Shown here in pieces: positions 25,062 through 34,710 of a stretch of 43,632 bases of DNA; the first letter of the stretch is position 1, and every line of letters starts with the position of its first letter. The notes below the pieces were generated by a model. The model was not told the origin of the DNA. It worked only from the letters and a program-made list of their open reading frames with translations, and searched no databases. A program made the position numbers and the translations under genes. Origin of the DNA: Armatimonadota bacterium (GTDB lineage: Bacteria > Armatimonadota > Zipacnadia > UBA1398 > JAKPQA01). The DNA is taken from the NCBI GenBank assembly GCA_029547025.1, contig JAKPQA010000098.1, positions 1-43,632 of the forward strand, in the 5' to 3' direction.

Positions 25062-26885
25062 CTAGATACGATACCGCATATGCACCGTGGTCACGCCGGG
25101 TACGTAGCGGAGGATGAGCTGCAGCCACAGGGCGCTGTGGTTGTGGAGCAGCGACTCCCACCAGCGCTCGACGATGAACTCTGGGATTACCACTTTGATG
25201 GTCTCAAAGCCCTCTTCGTCGCGGGCCTTGTTGATGTAGTCCGTGATCGGCTGCACCAGGTTTCGATAAGGAGACGGGATGATCACCAGGGGAATCTCTG
25301 GCTCGTAGCGTCTCCACGCCTCCAGCAGCGGAGCGTGATCGTGGTCGGCGATGCCGATGTGCAGGGCGCGCGACGGGCCCTTGAGCGTCTTCAGGCACCG
25401 TAGGCCTTCGAGCGTGCCCCGATCCATCTTGGCCACCAGCAGGAGGTTCAGACTGCTGGGCGCGCGAGTTTGCTCCACCCCGGCCTGTGGGTCCAGCGCC
25501 AGGCGCCTCGTCAGGTCCTCATAGTGCGAGTGGATGGCCCGAAAGACCAGCACAAACGATGGCACGACCACGACCACAATCCACGCGCCCTGGGTGAACT
25601 TCGAGACCGCGACGACCAGGAGCACGATGCCCGTGACCGTGGCGCCGACGCCGTTCACCAGTGACTTCAGCCGCCAACCGGGTGCCCGATTGCTCGTCCA
25701 GTGCCGAACCATGCCGGTCTGCGATAGCGTGAATGCGGTAAACACGCCGACCGCATAGAGCGGGATCAGCCGCGTGACCTCGCCGCCGAATCCGGCTATC
25801 AGGGCACAGGCCACCACGGCCAGGGCTATGATCCCGTTGGAGTAGACCAGTCGGTCGCCCAGGTTGGCGAACTGCCGGGGCAGGTTCCCGTCCTCTGCCA
25901 TGAACGCCGCCAATCGGGGGAAACCGGCGAAGCTGGTGTTGGCTGCAAGGATGAGGATGACGGCCGTGAGGACCTGCAGGACGAAGTAGAGCGCGCTGGT
26001 CCCGAACACTTGGCGTCCGATCTGCGAGACGACGGTCTCATCCGGGTGCGCGTGGGCCTGGACCAGGCGTGCCAGCACCGCGATGCCCATGGTCATGGTG
26101 CCCAACATAGCCGCCAGGATGGCGAGGACCCTGGCCGCATTCCGGCCCGATGGCTGGCGGAAGGCCTGGACGCCATTGGCGACGGCCTCGACGCCCGTCA
26201 GCGTGGCGCAACCGGACGAGAACGCCCGAAGGACCAGGAAGAACGACACGGCGGTGGGTGCCGCGGCGGCCGCGGTGACCGACGGAGGCACGACGGCCAA
26301 TCCCAGTTCGCCCCGCGAGGCCTTCCACAGGCCGGCGACCACCAGGGCCAACATCGTGAACACGAAGGCATAGACCGGCCCCGCGAACGCGCCAGCGGAC
26401 TCGCGGACGCCCCTGAGGTTCACGACCATGATCAGCAGCACAGCCCCTAATGCCAACCAGACCTTCAATGGAAGCAATCCTGGCCAAGCGGACGTGATGG
26501 CGGCAATGCCGGCACTGACACTCACGGCCACGGTCAGGACGTAGTCGGTCAGAAGGGCGGCGCCGGCCACCCGAGATGCCGTTACCCCGAGATTCTCGCG
26601 TGCGACTACGTAGGCCCCGCCGCCAGACGGGTACTCCATCACGGTCTGGCGGTACGAGGTGGCCACGATGGACAACAGGATCACTACGGCGGCGCCCAGA
26701 GGGATGATGTACGGAAGTCCGCCCGCCCCCAGAACGTAGAGGATCTCCTCCGTGCCGTATGCGACCGACGACAAGGCGTCCGAGGCGAAAACCGCAAGGC
26801 CCCCCAGGATCCCCACGCGCTCCAGGTGCATCCGCTGTGTTGCCAGCGGCGCTCCGATGATGATCCTGCGAGCTGTCCCCCACAT
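25062..26885 (-). CDS. kimA: KimA-type potassium transporter (APC superfamily)
   Basis: 607 codons from ATG 26883-26885, the same length as Bacillus subtilis KimA. The start MWGTARRIIIGAPLATQR aligns with its opening. Matching signatures are ASDALSSVAYGTEEILYVL, SYRQTVMEYPSGGGAYVVARENLG, LTVAVSVSAGIAAITSA, AFSSGCATLTGVEAVANG, DETVVSQIGRQVFG and GDRLVYSNGIIAL. Twelve membrane helices are followed by a cytoplasmic C-terminal domain of about 150 residues. KimA is a high-affinity potassium/proton symporter. In Bacillus it is governed by a c-di-AMP riboswitch and by c-di-AMP binding; no such riboswitch fits in the short 168-bp region upstream here. An 8-bp inverted repeat lies 27 bp before the start. 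Confidence 0.9.
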   Translation of the reverse strand: MWGTARRIIIGAPLATQRMHLERVGILGGLAVFASDALSSVAYGTEEILYVLGAGGLPYIIPLGAAVVILLSIVATSYRQTVMEYPSGGGAYVVARENLGVTASRVAGAALLTDYVLTVAVSVSAGIAAITSAWPGLLPLKVWLALGAVLLIMVVNLRGVRESAGAFAGPVYAFVFTMLALVVAGLWKASRGELGLAVVPPSVTAAAAAPTAVSFFLVLRAFSSGCATLTGVEAVANGVQAFRQPSGRNAARVLAILAAMLGTMTMGIAVLARLVQAHAHPDETVVSQIGRQVFGTSALYFVLQVLTAVILILAANTSFAGFPRLAAFMAEDGNLPRQFANLGDRLVYSNGIIALAVVACALIAGFGGEVTRLIPLYAVGVFTAFTLSQTGMVRHWTSNRAPGWRLKSLVNGVGATVTGIVLLVVAVSKFTQGAWIVVVVVPSFVLVFRAIHSHYEDLTRRLALDPQAGVEQTRAPSSLNLLLVAKMDRGTLEGLRCLKTLKGPSRALHIGIADHDHAPLLEAWRRYEPEIPLVIIPSPYRNLVQPITDYINKARDEEGFETIKVVIPEFIVERWWESLLHNHSALWLQLILRYVPGVTTVHMRYRI

Positions 26886-26911
26886 ACACACCACCGACTC
26901 AACACATCAGA

Positions 26912-26934
26912 GGCCGGTGTCTGCCGCACCGGCC
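26912..26934. promoter_or_regulatory. 8-bp inverted repeat before kimA
   Basis: GGCCGGTG-TCTGCCG-CACCGGCC is perfect over both 8-bp arms. It lies in the kimA leader region of the divergent gap to the secreted glycosidase gene. It could be an operator or an mRNA hairpin; no regulator is known. Confidence 0.5.
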
Positions 26935-27053
26935 CGCTCCCGCTGCACGGCACAGAATACCACTATCCCGGCAGAGTTCCCTGCCACGGCCTCCGCCACA
27001 GGAGCCTCGGCTCGCGCCGCGGAACATCCTCCATGCCGCGAGGAGGTGGACGA

Positions 27054-29198
27054 ATGGACCGCATCTGTGTCGCGTGGGTCCTCATGCTGTCCGTGTGCTG
27101 GCTGGCCGGGGCCCAAGCGGACCGGTCCGAGTCCGAGCGGGCTCGCGACGCCATCGCCGCCGCCGCGGGTCTGGGGGAGTCCGCTCCCGACTGGCTCGTG
27201 GATTCCGAGTCGTACGCCATCGGCTACGACCCCGCGGGTTGGGAAGCACTGGCCGCTTCGAAAGTGGCGTTCATCACGCACTGCCCGATCAACCAGGCCT
27301 TCTTCGACCGCGCTCACGGCCTCGGGATTCGGTGCTTCCCCTACATCACCCTCTACCAGGGATTCGCGACTCAGACCTATGAGGGCATTAACCTCAAAGA
27401 CCACCTTGAGTACATCGAGATCGACGCCGATGGCAACCTCAAGCGCTCCGGCTTCTGGGAGTCCGAGGATGCCAAGAACATGTACACCACCTGCCCCAAC
27501 GTCCAGGGCTATCAGGACGCCATGGTCGCGTGGGTGAGACGGATCATGGAGCTCGGGGCCGATGGCGTATTCGTTGACAATCTCGGCGCCCGAGCCGAGT
27601 GCTTCGGACCCCAGTTCGGCAAACATGAGCATGTGGTCGAGGGCCAGGACCACGCTTTCGCACTCCTGCTCAAGCGCGTCCGTGAGGTGGTGAAGGAGTT
27701 CAAGCCCGACGGCGCCGTGCTCGGCAACTCCGCGGCTCCGCTCGGCCTACCCCGTGAGTACTGGCAGTATCTGGATGCCGAGATGATGGAGTCCTACATT
27801 TGCACGTGGGTCTCCAAGGATCGCTGGTTCGACTGGCACACGCACTGGCATCAGCAAGGCGTCGACCTTCAGCCCTTCGTCAAGGCCGGAAAGCAGATCC
27901 AGTGTCTGAGCTACCTGGGGCACACACCCTACGGCGTGCGCGAGGATGCCTTCTTCTGCTACGCCTCGGCCCGGCTCGGCGGGTTCGTCTGGAATGGCGG
28001 CACGCCGCTGTCGGACCCCGATACCGCCATCCTCTACCAGATCCGGCTCGGCAAGCCGCTCACCGACGAGCGCGAGGAGAACGGCGTCTTCTACCGTGTG
28101 TTCGAGCGGGGCCTCGTGGCGCTGAATCCTGACAAGCAGGCGCCGCACACGATCACGATCGCGGACCCGGTGCCCACGACCAAGTTCGCGGACCTGGCGG
28201 CCGGTCAGCTGCGGGCGTGGAACTCCGGAGCCGGGAGCCACGACACCGTCGACTATGCCGTCAAGCACGGAGGCACCCGCTCGGTGAGGATGACCAACAC
28301 CGGGCCCGACGAGAGCCTGGTCTCGCAGACCGTGTCCCTCGACCAGACCGAGCCCACGCCCATCACCGCCAGCGGGTGGAGCAAGGCTGAGGACGCGCAA
28401 GGGGCTGAGGACGGCAACTACGCCATCTACCTCGACATCCTGTACACCGACGGGACGAGCCTGTTCGGCCAGGTAGCCTCCTTCTCGGTGGGCACTCATG
28501 ATTGGGAGTTCCGCTCGGTGACCGTGCAGCCCGAGAAGCCGATCCGGAGCCTCACCTACAACATCCTCTTCCGCTACCGCACGGGCACCGTCTGGTTCGA
28601 CGAGCTGTCACTCAAGGAGGGCGCCGATCCCGATCGCGCCGCCGAGCGGCTGCAGAACGGCGGCCTCGAGGACACTGTCCGCGCCTCCAAGCTCATCGAC
28701 GTCGCTGCCACGGCCAACACGCTCGAGGTCCCGGCCTACTCCGGCCGCGTGTACCTTTACGCCTCGGGCTCCGAGGACCAGCTCCAGACCGTCGGCCCTC
28801 GGCTCACGGTCACCACATCCCCGGCCTTGGGAGAGGTCCGCTTCCGCGTGGACGGGTTCGACTACTGGACCTGCTCCGGCCGCTGGACCACAGAGTACGT
28901 GCTCGGTCCGGACTTCGGGCGGTTCAGCATCCTATTCGATGGCCCGGGAACCCACACGGTCGAGGTCGTTGATGTCGTGCCCTCGCCACTCCGGACGCCT
29001 GCCGGGTACGGTGCGGGTGAGCGGCTGGGGCCCTTCATGGATCCCTCGCAGCCCACCCGTCCGGCGGAGGGGCGCTCCTTCCGCTTCCGTGGCTGGACCG
29101 GGGCCCTGACCACCGCGGAGGCAAGGGTCGAAGTCGATGTGTCGTCGGATCTGACCCTGACGGCGGAGTTCGACACCGAGGAAGCACCAGGGCAGTGA
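27054..29198 (+). CDS. Secreted glycosidase-like protein with binding modules
   Basis: 714 codons from ATG 27054-27056 behind a perfect GAGGAGGT site. A signal peptide (DRICVAWVLMLSVCWLAGAQA) is followed by a TIM-barrel-like region of about 45-385. It contains INQAFFDRAHGLGIRCFPYI, GYQDAMVAWVRRIMELGADGVFVDNLG with an exposed Asp, and AVLGNSAAP; this looks like a glycoside hydrolase-related barrel. Next is a CBM4/9-like beta sandwich at about 395-535 (HGGTRSVRMTNTG ... VTVQPEKPIRSLTYNILF...GTVWFDELSL). Near the C-terminus FRGWTGALTTAEARVEVDVSSDLTLTAEF is an InlB/bacterial-repeat-like unit. The exact GH family is not recognised; activity on plant or algal polymers is likely. Confidence 0.82.
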   Translation: MDRICVAWVLMLSVCWLAGAQADRSESERARDAIAAAAGLGESAPDWLVDSESYAIGYDPAGWEALAASKVAFITHCPINQAFFDRAHGLGIRCFPYITLYQGFATQTYEGINLKDHLEYIEIDADGNLKRSGFWESEDAKNMYTTCPNVQGYQDAMVAWVRRIMELGADGVFVDNLGARAECFGPQFGKHEHVVEGQDHAFALLLKRVREVVKEFKPDGAVLGNSAAPLGLPREYWQYLDAEMMESYICTWVSKDRWFDWHTHWHQQGVDLQPFVKAGKQIQCLSYLGHTPYGVREDAFFCYASARLGGFVWNGGTPLSDPDTAILYQIRLGKPLTDEREENGVFYRVFERGLVALNPDKQAPHTITIADPVPTTKFADLAAGQLRAWNSGAGSHDTVDYAVKHGGTRSVRMTNTGPDESLVSQTVSLDQTEPTPITASGWSKAEDAQGAEDGNYAIYLDILYTDGTSLFGQVASFSVGTHDWEFRSVTVQPEKPIRSLTYNILFRYRTGTVWFDELSLKEGADPDRAAERLQNGGLEDTVRASKLIDVAATANTLEVPAYSGRVYLYASGSEDQLQTVGPRLTVTTSPALGEVRFRVDGFDYWTCSGRWTTEYVLGPDFGRFSILFDGPGTHTVEVVDVVPSPLRTPAGYGAGERLGPFMDPSQPTRPAEGRSFRFRGWTGALTTAEARVEVDVSSDLTLTAEFDTEEAPGQ

Positions 29199-29256
29199 GC
29201 CGGGGCAACCCGCCGGCAGCCCGTGTTCCGGTCGTGCCCGATGGCAGCGCTCCGGC

Positions 29257-31698
29257 CTACAACTCGCCTTCCACGCCCGCCACGAACGCATCGACGGCGA
29301 TCTCGGCCGCCGCGTTCGTTGGGTCGAGCCGGAGCTGCTCCACCCGGCCCGTCCACAAGGGTGATGCTGACACGTCGATCCGGTACTCGTGCATGAGCCC
29401 GTCAGCGATGATGGGGAAGCGCACGCTCTGGGCCTCGGTGAAGTCTTCGTGCATGTGGGTTCGCCAGAAGAGCTGGGCCTCAGTTCCAGCCGTCGCGCCC
29501 ATGGTCACGGCTACCCGCCGCACGCGGTCGGCCGGCAGCCCCATGCACGGCGGACCGAGGAACGACGGATCAGCGCCGATCGACTGCGCACGGAGACGCC
29601 CGCCCTCCACGGTCACATGGGCAAGCTGCGAGCCCGGCCGGAGCCACAGGTCGTGCACCGAGTCGAACCCAAGCCGTAGGCCTCCGCTGAGCCCCCACCG
29701 CCGCGCGTACCGGCGCCAGTAGTGCTCGTTGACATCGTCGAACGAGAGGCTGGTCTGTATCGCATCGCGGTCCTCGGGCGATGGCACGGGATCCACATGT
29801 GGCCCGCGGGCGTCGGTGAGCACATCGCGGATGGCATCGAGCCGGCCGAACCCATACTCGGTACCGGGCTCGGCCGCTCCGCCCTCGCCCCACTCGTTCC
29901 ACGACTCGAACAGGGCCAGGCGCGGCTCGTCGTCGACGTACTCGGGGAGCCGCTCGAGCATGCGCCGGAACGCCGAAGGCGTGTTGCCGGTGGTCCGTAC
30001 CGCCCGTTCGCGGGTCCGCGCGGCGTCATCCCAGCCGACCCAGGCCGTGGGGATGTAGGCCAGGCCCTGGTCGTGCGCACGCCGCCGTGCTTCCGCCATG
30101 GCATCATCGTGCCGGGAGTACAGCGCCTCGAAGGGCAGGGAGCGGTCCGGCCCGCCCCACGGCACGTCGCAGAAGCCGTAGGCGTAGGCGGTGACGGCAT
30201 CGAATCCGCCCTCGCCGAAGGACGCCAGGATGGGGTGGTTCTGCACGGCGACGAAGTAGACTCCCGGGTGGCCGTACTCGCGCGCGATGCCACGCATCCG
30301 GTCCAGCGCCTCGGCGCAGCCCGCCCAACCACCGTGGGCATTAGCGAGCCGCCAGGCCTCGTGGATAAGCACCACGGGCTTGCCGCCCACCCGCAGGTAG
30401 TTGGGCCGGGCGAAGTAACGCTCAGCCACGTAGCGGATGAAGCCTTCGAGCGAGACATCCGAGAAGTCCAGCGGACGAAACTCGGTGCAGTGCCCCTCGT
30501 TGCACCAGTCGATGCAGAATTGCATGCGGTCGGCGAATCGGCTGCGCAGGAAGCCCTTTTCGAGCGCATCGTTCAGATAGCAGAAGCCCTGGTTGTAGTA
30601 CCAGTCGAAGACGAAGAAGGACAGCCCGTGCTCCGTGGCCCACGTGATGTGCCAGTCGGCCACCTGGGGGAGCGACTCGTCATAGTAGCCGAGTAGCGGC
30701 TGCATGCGAGGAACCCTTCGGACGCCCCAGCCACTGCGGTCCCAGTCGAGCATGACGGGGAAGTAGAAGCCGCCCAGCTTCAGGCAGGTGCGCGGCCGGT
30801 AAGGCGGAGAGAGGTCATGCGTCGCCCGCTCCTCGGTTCGCGAGGTCGAGACGAAGGGGTGGGTCGCCGCCGACCAGGTCCGCCGCTTGCCGTCGGCCAC
30901 CGCGGTCACACAGCAGCGGATCTCGCCGTCTCCCGGATCGCCGGCCAGGAGCACGTCTGCGGCCCAGACCTGGCCGGGAGGCAGAGCGGCGACGGACAGG
31001 CCGGGGCGTTCTCGGGCCGTCACACCTGCAGGGAGGCGTAACTCGACGGCGATCCGATCGAGTTCCTTACCACCCCGGTTCTCGAGGCGGACCCGCAACG
31101 GCCACGGACTCGTCGCCGCCACAGGCTCCGGCACCAGGTCGATCGCGAGCCGGGCCTCGGCGGGCCCAAGCTCGCAGAGCTCGAAAGCCGTCATCTGCGC
31201 ATGGCAGCCGGCACGGATCCCAGCGAGAATGCGCGCCGATGCCGCGGTGCCCGGTGAGATGAGCTCGACGTGGTGGTACTCCCACTGGCTGCCGGCCAGT
31301 ACGCCGGTCCACGAGTTCGCGTAGGCGAGGTGGCCGCCATCGGCGTCGAGCCACTCGAGCGAGACCTTGTACGGGCCGTCACCCGAGACGCGTTTCACCT
31401 GTGCCGCCAGCCGGTAGACAACCGACGGCCGCACGGGGAATGGGTCGGATACGATGCCAGCCTCGCCGGCCGCCCCGAGGCCATCGATCTCGGCCGACCA
31501 GCCGCCTCCCGGCCCATCGGCGACGACCCGCGTGATCGAGCCGCCCGATGCCGCGAGGCTCCAGTGAGCGAAGCCCTCGGAGAAGCACGCGTTCGGGCAG
31601 GCGTTGCGATCTACCGCCGGCGGCGCCGGCGAACCTCTCGGGGCCGCACACAGCAGCGCGGCCAGGCCCGCCCCACACAGCGCTCTCATCTGGTACAT
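29257..31698 (-). CDS. Secreted WbsX/GH99-like multidomain protein
   Basis: 813 codons from ATG 31696-31698, chosen because GGAG lies six bases upstream; an ATG at 31710 has no spacing for a ribosome-binding site. A signal peptide is followed by a carbohydrate-binding-like sandwich (about 35-180, FAHWSLAASGGS ... EWLDADGGH). A CARDB-like domain follows (about 185-270, LRVRLENRGGKELDRIAVELRL), then the WbsX domain. The last is marked by GGFYFPVMLDWDRSGWG, GYYDESLPQVADWHITWATEHGL, FFVFDWYYNQGF and FESWNEWGEG. WbsX proteins are annotated as glycosyltransferases but share the fold of GH99-type endo-mannanases. A beta sandwich closes the protein. It converges on the previous gene. Confidence 0.85.
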   Translation of the reverse strand: MYQMRALCGAGLAALLCAAPRGSPAPPAVDRNACPNACFSEGFAHWSLAASGGSITRVVADGPGGGWSAEIDGLGAAGEAGIVSDPFPVRPSVVYRLAAQVKRVSGDGPYKVSLEWLDADGGHLAYANSWTGVLAGSQWEYHHVELISPGTAASARILAGIRAGCHAQMTAFELCELGPAEARLAIDLVPEPVAATSPWPLRVRLENRGGKELDRIAVELRLPAGVTARERPGLSVAALPPGQVWAADVLLAGDPGDGEIRCCVTAVADGKRRTWSAATHPFVSTSRTEERATHDLSPPYRPRTCLKLGGFYFPVMLDWDRSGWGVRRVPRMQPLLGYYDESLPQVADWHITWATEHGLSFFVFDWYYNQGFCYLNDALEKGFLRSRFADRMQFCIDWCNEGHCTEFRPLDFSDVSLEGFIRYVAERYFARPNYLRVGGKPVVLIHEAWRLANAHGGWAGCAEALDRMRGIAREYGHPGVYFVAVQNHPILASFGEGGFDAVTAYAYGFCDVPWGGPDRSLPFEALYSRHDDAMAEARRRAHDQGLAYIPTAWVGWDDAARTRERAVRTTGNTPSAFRRMLERLPEYVDDEPRLALFESWNEWGEGGAAEPGTEYGFGRLDAIRDVLTDARGPHVDPVPSPEDRDAIQTSLSFDDVNEHYWRRYARRWGLSGGLRLGFDSVHDLWLRPGSQLAHVTVEGGRLRAQSIGADPSFLGPPCMGLPADRVRRVAVTMGATAGTEAQLFWRTHMHEDFTEAQSVRFPIIADGLMHEYRIDVSASPLWTGRVEQLRLDPTNAAAEIAVDAFVAGVEGEL

Positions 31699-31741
31699 TC
31701 GCGGCTCCATCTCCGGCGAGGGCGTGTCGCCTCACCCAGGA

Positions 31742-31762
31742 TTCCCGGAGTGCTCCGGGGAA
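31742..31762. promoter_or_regulatory. Inverted repeat in divergent WbsX/GH51 gap
   Basis: TTCCCGGAG pairs with CTCCGGGGAA (one extra G) around a very short centre. It lies between the starts of the WbsX gene (minus) and the GH51 gene (plus), where a shared operator would sit. Confidence 0.4.
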
Positions 31763-31795
31763 CCCTCGCTCTGCGTTGCCGCAGGGGTGATTGGT

Positions 31796-34657
31796 ATGGG
31801 CAGTTGCTGGCCGTCCCGATGGTTGGTCGTTGTCCTCCTGGGCTGCGCGACGCCGCTGTGGCCCGCGGCCGAGGAGGTACCCGGCGCCTTCACCGATGAG
31901 CTGATCGAGGCCGTGGTCTGGCGTGCGTCCGAGTCAGAGGTCAGACTCGTGACGGATCCGGCACCCGGGATCGATCGGGCGCTCGAGTGGGTCGTCACCA
32001 CGCAGGCGGGCCGGGTGAACACTCTGGAACGCGAGCTGCCGGTGCGGCCCGACGCTGCCGGGGTCATCCACTTCCGCATCCATTGCGGCACGCGCGCCGC
32101 GGTCGAGGTCCAGCTCGCCGGCTCTGGCGACGCGCGGCTGTACCACATCGTGCAGCTCGATGGGTCCGACTGGCACGACGTCTCGGTGCCGATTGCCCGT
32201 ATGGCCCGGTTCGGCGGCTTCACCGACGACATGCTCGCGGGGCCGCTGGCGCTTCGTTTCTGGATCGACGGCGCGCCCGGCTGGGCCGGCGGCGCTCACC
32301 AGCCCATGCGGCAACTCACCTTCACAATCGCCGATATCCGCATCGATGCGCCCCTGGCCGGGCGGCCCGAGGGCGTGGGTGCGCTCATTGAGGTGGATCC
32401 CTCTCATCTCGAGGGCCGTATCGACCCAAACGTGTACGGCCACTTCCTCGAGCATATCTACCACTCGGTCGGTGACGGGCTGTGTGGGGAGCTGATCCGC
32501 AACCGGAGCTTTGTGCCGCCGGCCGGCGGGTTCGAGCTCGCCGATGGCGTCCTCACCCAGACCTCGCCCCGGACCGATGAGAAGCTGCTGGCCGGCGACC
32601 CCCAGTGGACCGACTACGAGTTCTCGTTGCGCGCCCGGAAGACGGGCGGGCAGGAAGGCTTCCTCATCCTGGTGCGCGCCGCTTCCGACGACGACTTCTA
32701 CTGGTGGAACCTCGGCGGATGGGGCAACACCCAGCACGCACTCGAGTGCGAGGTTGCGGGCGCCCGCAGAGTCATCACCGAGCCGGTACGGGGCGCCATC
32801 GAGCCCGACCGGTGGTACGCGGTTCGCGTGCGGGTCGAAGGGGACCGCATCGAGGGCTGGCTCGACGGTGAGAAGTTGCTCGACGCCCGCGATGTGTCGC
32901 ACCCTCGGGGCGGCGTGGGCCTCGGAACCTGGGCGACCCAGGCCGAGTTCGCCGGCATGCGTGTCCGCGACTCGGCCGGCCGCGAGCTGCCGCTGGCGTT
33001 CGAGCCGCCCGTCCAGGAGCAGCGCGTGCCCGAGTTCTGGGAGCCCGTTCCCGTCGGCGCGCCCGTGTCGCAGACCCGGACCGACTCCCCCAACACCGGA
33101 TGGTCGGTGCGCGTGGAGCTCGCCGGGCCCCGAGAGTGGCGCGGGATCCGTCAGGGGCGGATCCACGCGGTGGCCGAGCACCGCTTTGTCGGCCGAGCAT
33201 GGCTCCGGCACGAGGGCCTGCTCGAAGGCGCCAAGGCGGTCCTTCGGGGCGCTTCGGGATCCGTCATCAGCGAGTGCAGGTTCTCTCCGCCGCCGGGCGA
33301 GGGGGGCTGGACCGAGTGCCGGTTCGAACTGGCCGCCACCGTGGACGACCCGGAGGCATGGCTCGAGATCCTCGGCAAGGGATACGGTACGCTGTGGGTC
33401 GATCAGGTCTCGTTGATGCGCGACGACTCGATCGGCACCGGCTGCCGACGGGATCTGCTCGAGGCCGTCCGTAACCTCCAACCGCCCATCATCCGGTGGC
33501 CCGGTGGATGCTTCGCTTCCATCTACCGCTGGAAGAGCAGCGTCGGTCCCCAGAACGAGCGAAAGCCGTTCTACAACGCTCCCTGGGGCGAGTGGGACGA
33601 TGCGAGCTTCGGCACCGACGAGTTCATCCGGCTCTGCCGCGAGGTGGGCGCCGAGCCACTCATCGTGCTGAACCTGGGCAGTTGGGACTCGCCGAGCCGG
33701 TGGGAGGAGTACCTGCAGGAAGCCGTCGAGTGGGTCGAGTACCTCAATGGTGGGATCGATACGCCCATGGGTCGGCTTCGCGCCCGGAACGGCCACCCGG
33801 AGCCCTACGGGGTGAAGCACTTTGAGCTCGACAATGAGACCTGGAGCATGGGGGTCGAAGCCTATGCGGAGCGCCTGATCCCCTTCGCTCGGGCGGTCCG
33901 CGAGCGCTGCCCCGACGCCACGATCTACGCCTGCACCTTCTGGGAGGCGGAGGACGGCAGGCTCCTGGAGCGGGTCGGGGCCGATATCGACCGGATCAGC
34001 TATCATCTGTATGATAGCCCGGACAACTTCGCGGCCGGTCCGTCGAGCTTCGAGGCCATATGGTCGCGCTATGCCAATCTGGTCGCGGCCAGCCCGAACC
34101 CGAACGTGGGGCTCGCCGTGACCGAGTGGAACGCCCAGAGCACGGACTGGCGAACGGGGCTGTTCTGCGGCGGCTTGCTGAACGTCATGGAGCGGCAGAG
34201 GGTCGTGCGGATGGCCAGCCCGGCGTTGCTGTTGCGCCGCGTGGACGCCACCGACTGGGACAACGCGTTCATCAACCACGACCACCGCGGCTGGTTCCCG
34301 GCACCCAACTACGTGGTGATGAGGCTTTATCGGGAGCACTTTCAGCCGAATCGGGTGGCGCTCGAGGTCACGGGGACCCTCGACGCCGTGGCTACGGTGG
34401 ATGACGCCGGAAACCGCTTGGTGTTGAAGGTTGTGAACGCTGACGCCAAAGCGGTCGACGCAACCGTGAGGCTCGGCGGCGGCTTTTCGCCTCGGAGCGG
34501 CACCGCGTGGACCGTGAGGGCCGGGCTTCGCGAACGCAACACGCTGGACCGGCCGAATCGCATCGGTGCTCGGGCGGAGCGCCTGGCGGTGGCCCGCGGC
34601 GAGTTCGGCCACCGGTTCCCGGCCTACTCGGTCACGGTACTCGAGTTGGACCGCTGA
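31796..34657 (+). CDS. Secreted GH51-family alpha-L-arabinofuranosidase
   Basis: 953 codons from ATG 31796-31798 behind AGGGGTGA; the longer upstream frame is noncoding. Order of parts: signal peptide (WLVVVLLGCATPLWPAA), a jelly-roll domain (about 30-165), and the first strands of the GH51 barrel with NVYGHFLEHIYHS and ELIRNRSF (180-240). A concanavalin-like insert then follows (WTDYEFSLRARKTGGQEGFLILV ... DRIEGWLDGEKLLDAR, 265-375). A CBM4/9-like domain comes next, then the rest of the barrel with PPIIRWPGGCFASIYRW. Glu681 in FELDNETWSM fits the acid/base and Glu777 in AVTEWNAQ the nucleophile. A C-terminal beta domain ends the protein. It should release arabinose from arabinoxylan or arabinan side chains outside the cell. 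Confidence 0.92.
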   Translation: MGSCWPSRWLVVVLLGCATPLWPAAEEVPGAFTDELIEAVVWRASESEVRLVTDPAPGIDRALEWVVTTQAGRVNTLERELPVRPDAAGVIHFRIHCGTRAAVEVQLAGSGDARLYHIVQLDGSDWHDVSVPIARMARFGGFTDDMLAGPLALRFWIDGAPGWAGGAHQPMRQLTFTIADIRIDAPLAGRPEGVGALIEVDPSHLEGRIDPNVYGHFLEHIYHSVGDGLCGELIRNRSFVPPAGGFELADGVLTQTSPRTDEKLLAGDPQWTDYEFSLRARKTGGQEGFLILVRAASDDDFYWWNLGGWGNTQHALECEVAGARRVITEPVRGAIEPDRWYAVRVRVEGDRIEGWLDGEKLLDARDVSHPRGGVGLGTWATQAEFAGMRVRDSAGRELPLAFEPPVQEQRVPEFWEPVPVGAPVSQTRTDSPNTGWSVRVELAGPREWRGIRQGRIHAVAEHRFVGRAWLRHEGLLEGAKAVLRGASGSVISECRFSPPPGEGGWTECRFELAATVDDPEAWLEILGKGYGTLWVDQVSLMRDDSIGTGCRRDLLEAVRNLQPPIIRWPGGCFASIYRWKSSVGPQNERKPFYNAPWGEWDDASFGTDEFIRLCREVGAEPLIVLNLGSWDSPSRWEEYLQEAVEWVEYLNGGIDTPMGRLRARNGHPEPYGVKHFELDNETWSMGVEAYAERLIPFARAVRERCPDATIYACTFWEAEDGRLLERVGADIDRISYHLYDSPDNFAAGPSSFEAIWSRYANLVAASPNPNVGLAVTEWNAQSTDWRTGLFCGGLLNVMERQRVVRMASPALLLRRVDATDWDNAFINHDHRGWFPAPNYVVMRLYREHFQPNRVALEVTGTLDAVATVDDAGNRLVLKVVNADAKAVDATVRLGGGFSPRSGTAWTVRAGLRERNTLDRPNRIGARAERLAVARGEFGHRFPAYSVTVLELDR

Positions 34658-34672
34658 GGCTTCGCCTCAGCG
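34652..34672 (+). terminator. 9-bp hairpin over the GH51 stop codon
   Basis: CGCTGAGGC-TTC-GCCTCAGCG is a perfect stem that includes the TGA stop at 34655-34657. It lacks a T-run, so it may end transcription weakly or protect the mRNA 3' end. Confidence 0.5.
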
Positions 34673-34710
34673 CGTTGTAGTGGGCGACATCCTGAGAGGC
34701 GGTCGGCTCC

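Noticed and set aside
26886-27053. c-di-AMP riboswitch before kimA
   Set aside because: No recognisable conserved core, and only 168 bp are available, shared with a divergent gene.
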